From contig OZ012694.1 of the NCBI GenBank assembly GCA_963942565.1, positions 39,219,909-39,283,908 on the forward strand: DNA of 64,000 nucleotides, read 5' to 3'. Below are positions 56,326 to 64,000 of this stretch, piece by piece. This DNA comes from Maea johnstoni. Taxonomy: Eukaryota; Annelida; Polychaeta; Spionida; Magelonidae. The notes below the pieces were generated by a model. That model saw only the letters and a program-made list of their open reading frames with translations, ran no database searches and had not been told where the DNA came from. The stretch's first letter is position 1. Each line of letters starts with the position of its first letter. Both the position numbers and the translations under genes were made by a program.

Positions 56326-57279
56326 AGTGCATGTACTAGAAGCAAGCCTAGGATATCCTTATGCAAAACTTACAGTGCCGACATTAAATTTATCCACTAA
56401 ACATGTCAGCAGCCGAGGCATAACACACAACCGTATAGCCCGATTGCCACCCAGTTTCCTGGACATGGATGCATGAATGACCTCGCAACTATATGCAACT
56501 TTGATTCGCAAGCTACATGGGTAACTAATTGATGGGCTTGGCTTAATTTTTTGACATGCTAATCCATGGGTGTTTGTACAACCAGGCACTGGCAGATGTC
56601 TGGTCAACTGGTGCAGGAATTAAATGTCTGTACTGTACCTGGTATATGGGCTAGGTTCCCTAATTGGACTAACACTAGGCATGAATTGCACTACAGGAAC
56701 CAGGGTTCCTTCAACCTTCCCTGCCAGTCTGCTGTACAAATACTAATTGGACAATAAGTTACCAACTCTTTTTGGCATATTTTTAAGAGGGGTGAAGATG
56801 CTCATTGGAGGTAGTTAAAGCATGGCCGTACATCACATAGATTGGAAGTGGGGAGTGGGGGTTTCACTGATAGTTAACATAGTTAACAATATAGGATGTT
56901 GACAATTGTGGCATACAAAAATGCAGAACATTAGGCCATATGATAGTGATTATTGAGAATTTGTTTTATAATAACGTAAAAAGGGTATTGAACGGTCAAC
57001 TGTGTTTAGAATTAAGAATACAAGGCTGAGATAGAAAACAATGTAGGGAGGTTTTTCTTTATGTGATATGTCTTGTGAAATATCTGCTGAATTATTGACG
57101 ATGTAAACATCCATAATTTATGAAAAATATGTTTTATGTTCTATGTTTATAAAAAGGAGCTAATAAAAAACATTGATTTGCAAACTTAAGTTACATTTTT
57201 TTCAGATTTGGCTAATATTACCAAGTAATTCTCAAGATACTTTTCAAGTGAAACAGTCTACTCCAGAGAGAATCCTATA

Positions 57280-57620
57280 CCAAATTTACTGCTTCTATGG
57301 AAATCCTGAAACTTTCTCAGGATAAAATCCTAGCAAATCTTGGGATTTTCCAAGGATAACTCTGGGGAATCCTGAAGTTTTCTAAGAATAAAATCCTAGG
57401 AAACCCTGGGATTTTCCAAAGATGACCAAGGAAAATCCTGGGATTTTCCACAGACAATTCTTGGAAATCCTTGGCAACAGAAGGGGGAAGATTCCATGGA
57501 AAACCTGATTTTTTTTCAGGATAAAATCCTAGAAAATGATGGGATTTTCCAAGAATGAGCCTGGGAAATCCTGGGATTTTTTCACAGATAATCCTTAGAA
57601 ATGCTTGTCATTCCCAGCTT
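57280..57620. repeat. Family C array, short units
   Basis: At least six ATCCTGGGATTTTCCAAGG-type units, each followed by ATAATCCTTGG or ATAAAATCCTAGG, end at TTGATTTGGCAGC. Confidence 0.75.
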
Positions 57621-58190
57621 GATTTGGCAGCAGGCGTGTGGCGATTTGAGTTGTTATTGATGCCGCGTCTCACGACCTCCCGTACCGGTCTACATGTAAT
57701 CATGTCTGAGATAAGCGGCCCCCAAGGTGCCAGGCCAAATTTTGCCTGATTTGCTGTCCAGCCTGCCCAAACGTGCTCCCTAATTCCCAGCCGTCTCATC
57801 CTGCAGTCAAATCCTGCTCGGCTGTAATAGCTTCCTTGTACAACAACATAACTGGACAATTCTAATCATTACAATGATGGCTGAATCTGGCACTAACGGA
57901 CATTGCGAAATGGGAACTAGGATAAATTCTAATGGTGGTGGATACGGAGGGATTTAGCATTTGAGACATTTCTGTGTTAATCAGCAAGCAGCATTTCAGT
58001 ACAACTTCTGATCGATTGATCCCTGTTCAACACTAGACAAGTACTGGCCTTTTTGTTCTTATGTCAACCATTTTAGTGGAAACTTCACATCGTATCACGA
58101 ACTGAGTTCATCATTCAATGAAATTCTAATGGTGAAATGAACTTTGGAAAAATCAGAAATAAAATGGCGAAAGGAAATAGCGGTGACTTC
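57620..58190. other. Repeat-poor block
   Basis: Unique sequence, GC-richer at 57625-57840. A minus frame of 83 codons and a plus frame of 64 codons overlap here without domain features. Conserved non-coding DNA is possible. Confidence 0.25.
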
Positions 58191-59590
58191 AGTTTAGTCG
58201 GTAAAAATGTCTTAAATAACTCAACTGTTGGGGCAGAGCCCTAGAATTTGAATTTGTAAACAACAATGTACACAAGCAAATGCTGCTGAATATATTTCAC
58301 AGGGCAAAGGCATTACATGAGGAATTCCTTGGTATTCCAAGCTAGATATGGTAAGAATGGAAACACCTTAGACCGCTCAGCTATTGGGGCAGGCCCGAGA
58401 TTCTGAACATCTAAACATCAATCTGGTAGGCACAGGCGAACACTGTTGAATTTATTTCACAGGGGCAAAGGTATTTTATGAGGAATTCCTTGGTATTCCA
58501 AGACACATTTTGTAAGGAGAGAAACATGTTAGACAACTCAGCTATTTGAGCATGCCCCTATAAAAGACTGAACATGAAAAGTCTACTTATCATTGCACAA
58601 ATGCTGCCAAATTCATTTAACAGGGCAAAGGTATTATGTGTGGAATTCCTCTGAAATTCCAATCTACATTTTGTAAGAATGGCAACACCTTAGACCGCTT
58701 AGCTATTGAGGCAGGCCCTGAATGTTTGAACATGTAAACAGGAATCTGGTAGGCACAGGTGTCATTGCCGTTGAATTAAGTTCACAGGGCAAAGGCATTA
58801 TGAGAGGAATTCCTTGATATTCCAAGCTGCAATTGGTAAGAATGGCAGCAACTTAGACCATTCAGCTATTGGGGCAGGCCCAAAGGGTCTGAACATGCAA
58901 ATGCAAATCTTGTAGGCACAGGCGAACACTGTTGAATTTATTTAACAGGGCAAAGGCATTATTTGAGGAATACTTATGATATTCCAAGCTACAATTGGTA
59001 AGAATGGCAACACCTCAGACCGCTTAGCTATTGGGGCAGGCCCCAAGAGTTTGAACATGTAAACACCAATCTGGTAGGCACAGGCGAACATTGTTGAATT
59101 TATTTCACAGGGCAAAGTCACTGTGTGAGGAATCCCTTGGTATTCCAAGCTACATTATATAAGAATGGCAACACCTTAGACCGCTTAGCTATTGGGGCAG
59201 GCCCGAGATTCTGAACATATAAACTCTTTCTGATATGCACAAACTAATGCTCTGCAATATTCTTTTCATAGAGCAAAGACATCATATGAGGAGTTTCTCA
59301 ATAATCCAAGCTACATTTCGTAAGAATGGCAACACCTTAGACAACTCAGCTATTGGGGCAGGCCCCTAAAGAGTGCACATGTAAACTCTATTTGTTTTTG
59401 CACAAAGAAACAATTTTGAACGCATTTCACAGGCCAAATGCATTATGTGTGTTCCTCAATATTCCAAGCAACATTTGGTAAGAATGGCACCTTAGACTGC
59501 CTAGCTATTGGGGCAGGCCCCGAGATTCTGAACATGTAAACAGCAATTTGCTGGGCACAAGCAACGGCTGCTGAATCCAGTGCACAACAC
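58190..59590 (+). repeat. 161-bp satellite, nine copies, containing a family C core
   Basis: TATTGGGGCAGGCCC or its variant recurs at 58227, 58382, 58543, 58704, 58867, 59029, 59190, 59351 and 59506, a spacing of 155 to 163 bp. Each unit has GGCAACACCTTAGACCGC, then the marker, CTGAACATGTAAAC, TCTGGTAGGCACAGGCGAAC, TTTCACAGGGCAAAGGC and GGAATTCCTTGGTATTCCAA. The outer copies are the most diverged, the usual pattern for unequal exchange. Confidence 0.95.
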
Positions 59591-59877
59591 ATAGCGGAGG
59601 CTCACTTCTACCAATAAATAGCTTCCCCTCCCTGATCCTTAAAATAAGACAGACAACTTAAACAATGTACTTTTTCTGCTTGGATACTCTGCATCACTGG
59701 TAACATTTTAAGTACAATATCCACTTTCTTGTGATATCTGCAATAAGCGTGGCCACTCAGCATGTATATGTATCCACGGATAACAGCTGTGCATCAGGAT
59801 CATAAGTGAGGCTCCAAACAAGACGCGTTTCATCTTAACTTGTCTCCCTGCGTGTCGGGGAACCACACTACAGTATC

Positions 59878-60108
59878 CTAAACCCGTTCCTGCCTGTAGC
59901 AGCCAAAACCGCCTGGCTATATTGGTGATATTTCTCTTACAAAAGCAATTTTCAGAAAATATTTGAAGGAGAGATGTTCTTCAGAACTCTATCTACAACT
60001 CCCCTCCAAATAGTTTGGAAATTTATGCCTAACTCCAAAGTTATTTTCAAAGGTATAACAGGTCCAGATGACTCTTGTCAATGAGATCTCAAGGCATGAA
60101 TAGGTTAA
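59878..60108 (+). mobile_element. Family B element, first of a joined trio
   Basis: Runs from CTAAACCCGTTCCTGCCTG to AGGCATGAATAGGTTAA. Keeps TTTTGGTGATATTTCTC-like and AATATTTGAAGGAGAGATG segments. Close to consensus. Confidence 0.85.
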
Positions 60109-60336
60109 CCCATTTATGTTTAAAAGTTCCACTAGATATTGTTGTCTGGATCTATAAGAATTTTGACCATAACTTAGGAAATGAATATGATTCAAAAAAA
60201 ATATTCGATGGGAAGTTGTTAGTTAGCTTTTGAATAACATTTCTCCTTCAGATATTTTCTGAGAAGTGCTCTAGTCAATAAGATATCTTAATATTAGTTA
60301 GGGTATTATTTGGATCTAAAGGCATGAATTGGTTAG
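60105..60336 (-). mobile_element. Family B element, second of the trio
   Basis: Shares TTAA (60105-60108) with the first. Starts TTAACCCATTTATGTTTAAA in the reverse sense, with TGTTGTCTGGATCTATAAG, and ends GGCATGAATTGGTTAG. Confidence 0.75.
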
Positions 60337-60574
60337 CCCGTTTACATATTCCTAACTACAGCTTCCACAAGAAAGTATTGTTTGGATCTATGATAATTTT
60401 GTTGATAATTTCTTCAATAAAGTTGGAGTACAAAACATATTTGAAGGAGAGCTGTTTGTTGGGGTCTCCTTAAAGTTTCTCTTTGAAATAGTTTCCAAAA
60501 AATTGTACAGTAAGACAAATATCACCAAAATGGTCAGGTTTGGTTTTGAGCGGATGCAGGCATGAAAGGGTTAA
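60333..60574 (-). mobile_element. Family B element, third of the trio
   Basis: Shares TTAG (60333-60336) with the second. It keeps TTTGGATCTATGATAATTTTG and AATATCACCAAAATGGTCAGG and ends CAGGCATGAAAGGGTTAA. Confidence 0.85.
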
Positions 60575-60716
60575 CTTGTTTACATAATCTATATTCTCCA
60601 CTAGGCCTCATGCCCTGACACACAGGAAAATACTCTGACACTTCTACTAGATACTCTAGCAATACGCCATAACCACACTTCTCCATTTACTAGGTTCTTA
60701 ATTATTGTCAAGACTC

Positions 60717-60790
60717 TAACTCATTCAAACCTGTAGCAGCCAAAAAGAAACTTAAGTGCCGACTGAACAATTTTTCGAAAAAACATAAGC
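60717..60790 (+). mobile_element. Family B left-end fragment
   Basis: CTAACTCATTCAAACCTGTAG with CAGCCAAAAAGAAAC, then loss of similarity. Confidence 0.5.
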
Positions 60791-61159
60791 TCTAGTGGCA
60801 AAAACGTGTAATACCCATGGTTAAAATATATTGTTTTTGTAAGGTTTGTTTTTCTATACAGGTGGTTTCTTGAGCAGTTAGAGCGGGTGTACTCATTTGT
60901 TCTCAACAAGTTTTGCTCAAAGATGTTAGACAGCCGTGCTGTAGACAGCTGTGTTGATGGCAGGAAAATATTTTGAAAACAAATGAGTGAGTCCTTGAAA
61001 TACAGCAGACATATTGAAAGCTGGCCCTGTTCATGAAAATGAAAAATCTTCCCAGATTTGTTACTGAAAAATTGGAAATAAAGTCAAAATCTGGTAATAT
61101 GTTTTCCAAATGAATTGTCAAAATAAAAAAAAAGATCAATTTTGAGACTGAGATCTAAC

Positions 61160-61530
61160 TTATCCTTCATCCCGATATCTTGCCCTTATAAAATATATTA
61201 GAACACATCATCTGGCTGAAGCGTGACTATCTGTGGTACAATTATAAATCAAATATATATATCCCTCATCCCTATTTGTTGCCTTTTCACAAAATACATT
61301 CAAACAATTCTTGTGGCTGAAGCATGATCATCTGTGGTACAATTATAAATCTAATATAAATCCTTCATTCCTATTTCTTGCATTTTCAAAACATAATGGA
61401 ACATTTCATATCATCTGTGGTACAATTATAGATCAAATATATATCCCTCATTCCTATTTCTTGCCTTTTCAAAACATATTGGAACATTTTGTGAGGCCGA
61501 AGCTTGAGTCTGAAGCGTGGTCACATAAAC
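61160..61530 (+). repeat. Four-unit irregular tandem repeat
   Basis: CTGTGGTACAATTATA occurs at 61231, 61332 and 61415. Units share CTCATTCCTATTTCTTGCC and TTTTCAAAACATATTGGAAC. Lengths of 101 and 83 bp show an internal deletion in one unit. Confidence 0.8.
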
Positions 61531-62068
61531 CAATAATAAATCCCAAGGACAAACAAGTAAAATGTCTAGAAACTAATACAGTATTTAAGATCAATCACAA
61601 AACAATGAAATATCATTGACATGTTCAAAAATGGCTCAAGTATCACAGTAAAAAAACAAGGACCTATTTCCCTTTCTATGAACAACACAGAATTACACAA
61701 TAAAGGAAATTCTGAAGAAAGTAATATTGAAAGCTGACTGCTAATCATCGCCAAAAAGTGTCATCTCCTGGCAGCAGATTTCAACTACTGACATGGGATG
61801 TAACCATGGGAATAAGTGCAAGCGATACGTGTCACTTACAGGACAAAACAACATATACATAGAATAAGCTATTTCCGTTACCGCCTAGATGCACCCATGT
61901 TAACTCCAAAGCCTCATTTCCTGTATTTTAGCAGGGAAGTCCCTAAATACTATTCACTTGCCCTAAACAGTTGAATAAATACAGAAAAAGGGGTAACACT
62001 TCCACTTGCCCAGCTGCGTAGCTCAGGTACACAACAACTTAAGCCCACGACAGTTAAACTTGTGTCAA

Positions 62069-62284
62069 TTAACCCATTCGTGCCTGTAGCACCAAAAGAA
62101 ATACATTTTGAAAAAGGCTGATGATTTGTGTGATAATATTCTAACCAAAGTATATTTCACAGAAAATATTAGAGGGAGGATTGTTGATAAGCCAACAAAT
62201 CATCTTCAAAACGAGTTATTTTCGAAAGTATTTTTGATTCAGACAAATACTTGTCAAGAGGACCTTCAGGCATAAATGAGTTAA
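62069..62284 (+). mobile_element. Family B element
   Basis: Complete from TTAACCCATTCGTGCCTG to CAGGCATAAATGAGTTAA. Carries the GCACCAAAAGAAATAC variant. Confidence 0.8.
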
Positions 62285-62579
62285 CAGTGGATACTTAGAG
62301 GCCATCTCCCATGTGTTTTGACAGCACACTGCTATATCATGTATCTGTGTACAGTGTATGTTTAACATGATAAAGTAGAAACAAAGAGCATATAGAAACA
62401 AGGATATGAAATATATCAAGTTATAAGAAAAAGTTACAATCATAGCAATCCCATGTTTTATGACAGTGTGTTACGACATGTATATTGTATCCACACACAG
62501 GGCAAGTTTGATATGATGAGTATAAACCAATACAATTGAAACAAAGGTTTTAAACATTTCAAATTGTAAGATAAATTTA

Positions 62580-63120
62580 CCGTCATAGTAATCCCCTCCT
62601 TCAGACATTGTTGGTCGGTGGTTTGTTTGGTTGCTAGGTGGTTGTTGTGCTATATTAGCGCTGCTCACAAGTAGTACTAGTAGTGGTAGGTAATTATATC
62701 CAAGAGGTTGATCCTTAAGCTGTTGTCACCAGGGGAGGCCGAGTTGAACTGGGCCGTACGTACTATACGTATCGGTATCGCACACCACACTAGCCCCCTA
62801 CTCCTTCTTCTCCTCCTACTCCTCCTTAAGGAATCCCCAGCACATCACTCCCAATATAAAGGAGGCCACACGCTTGCCAAGGTCGCTGACTGACTGACTG
62901 ACTTATAGCATACCAGCCCCCGCCTGGGCACTTTCTGATTATCATCATTATTATCATAAGCCACCCTGGTTACACCCACCCATTAAAAGCTAGCTCCCAG
63001 CAGCCAGCATTTCTTCCTGCCCGGTGAGAAAATATACAAAATGACTGCAGGGCCTACTCATAAGTCATCCATCAATCCATTTGTATTGAAGGCCGCGCAC
63101 AAGACGTGGTGAGATAACTA
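62580..63120. other. Repeat-poor block
   Basis: Unique sequence with CTCCTTCTTCTCCTCC, a GACTGACTGACTGACT run near 62888 and two GC-richer patches. No supported gene. A regulatory role is possible but unproven. Confidence 0.25.
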
Positions 63121-63226
63121 CTAACGCAACTCAAAACATCTACATATATTTGAAATATACTTGAAAAAGGATTGAAAAATTCAACAGAATCAATAATGAA
63201 ATACTACTCAAAATATTGTTTTGTTA

Positions 63227-63442
63227 TTAACCCTTCCAATGCTGAGGCTACTTTCATCCAAAGCAAAAAGATGCAAAGAGTTTTGAAAACAATCTAAACC
63301 CTGTCATGTTCGTATTCATTGGATAGCTCTTGCTGAGCCCTCGCAGATGAGTACCCATGTGCCAGGGTTTCAGTCATTCTTTTTAAACATTTTTGCATCA
63401 TTTTGTAAATGCCAAATTAGCCACCAGCAGCATATGGGTTAA
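63227..63442 (-). mobile_element. Family A element, near consensus
   Basis: Complete from TTAACCCTTCCAATGCTGAGG to CAGCAGCATATGGGTTAA. One of the least diverged copies. Confidence 0.9.
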
Positions 63443-63720
63443 GATATTTCTATAATTAAGTGTTGGATGATTTTGTGCACTCAATATATGAAAAGGTTAA
63501 TATTTGCACAACTATACAGATGATTTGATGAATAATTGCTATGTAGGATTTTCCATGTTTAGGAAATTTCGACCAAATACCCTTCAAAATAGTATTATTA
63601 AGGTATTTCCATATGTGTTGGACGATTTTGTGCACTCAATATATGAAAGGGTTAATATTTCCAGAGAAACTAAACAGAGAACTAGAAGAATAATCACTGT
63701 GTAGGATTTTCCATGTTAAG
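63443..63720 (+). repeat. Two-copy 155-bp tandem duplication
   Basis: TGTTGGATGATTTTGTGCAC near 63461 and TGTTGGACGATTTTGTGCAC near 63616. Both continue TCAATATATGAAA, GGTTAATATTT and GTAGGATTTTCCATG. The array begins at the TTAA end of the preceding family A copy, as at 38697 and 44783. Confidence 0.85.
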
Positions 63721-64000
63721 GGTGCATGAAGACTAACAGATGATCTGGGTTAGAGCTCTGCTGACCAGTGGAGCAGAAAACCAGTGTCCACTCACAGGAT
63801 TATTGTGGTCAGCGATAACCTAACTATTTAATTACTTCTCCAGCATTCTTGGCACTCGCCCCAAGAACTGACCGCCGTATTTGGGCGGTAATTGGCTAGG
63901 ATGGTATAGACAAAACATTGGAACTTAAGCCATGAAGATGGCCATTATACACATTGACTTAGTGGATAGGGACAGGAACAAATTACCAAATGTTTCATAT

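Noticed and set aside
58190-59590. Multigene cluster or small-RNA gene array
   Set aside because: The regular 161-bp spacing and family C core fit a satellite. No promoter boxes or terminators recur in the units.

Overview
The window looks like non-coding DNA from a metazoan genome assembled to draft level. One 200-base run of N lies at 10078-10277. The base composition is AT-rich. Long TA and TAA microsatellites, tRNA-derived SINEs, a 5'-truncated CR1/L2-type LINE and many short inverted-repeat DNA elements suggest an invertebrate, perhaps a marine one. That is inference; no host gene was recognised that would fix the lineage. No confident host protein-coding gene, rRNA or functional tRNA gene was found. 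Almost all long open frames are translations of microsatellites or tandem repeats. Two short segments could be terminal exons (24931-25017 minus, 45117-45246 plus), but both are weak calls.

The sequence is dominated by small repeats. Family A (about 215 bp) and family B (about 230 bp) both begin TTAACCC and end GGGTTAA, and both fold along nearly their whole length. I count 17 substantial A copies plus one fragment, and about 20 B copies. The TTAA ends and CCC-starting termini point to non-autonomous piggyBac-like elements. In several places copies abut and share one TTAA, most clearly three B copies in a row at 59878-60574. A third repeat, family C, is rich in AGGAATTCCTTGG. It is scattered widely and lies inside several tandem arrays of 71 to 161 bp units (39715-40330, 46342-46766, 58190-59590).

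Other elements: a hAT-like element (49113-50114) set inside a TAA microsatellite and itself carrying a second element with a perfect 8-bp target duplication (49340-49721); a 1.94-kb Harbinger-like element with a TGA duplication (33802-35737) holding a B copy; CAGGGCTCGA-ended elements (24271-24443, 31543-31850, 36998-37350); AGGCCTAAAA-ended elements (17001, 31975, 50197); TAGGGATTGGTACC-ended elements (3365, 5290, 18010); a TATACC-ended pair in opposite orientation (52858-53290, 55617-55824) on either side of the LINE tail; and foldbacks at 7522, 27744, 32986 and 18644. SINEs occur at 868, 13075, 14430, 21393, 28278 and 47528-48302, the last a tandem run interrupted by a CAGGGATT-ended element.

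Layout: 1-10 kb, A, B, C and E repeats with TA arrays; 10-11.5 kb, gap, palindromic satellite and a 30-bp minisatellite; 11.5-15.5 kb, SINEs and B copies; 15.5-17 kb, a repeat-poor, relatively GC-rich block that may be regulatory; 17-25 kb, mixed repeats; 25.2-26.5 kb, a second repeat-poor block with octamer, X-box-like and E2F-like motifs; 27-31 kb, A copies and two CTCF-like sites; 31-38 kb, several DNA transposons; 38-47 kb, tandem arrays and microsatellites; 47-50.5 kb, nested insertions; 50.5-56 kb, local duplications, the inverted element pair and the LINE; 56-64 kb, the 161-bp satellite, three joined B copies and further small duplications. Coordinates of repeats were read by eye and may be off by a few bases, more for diverged copies.
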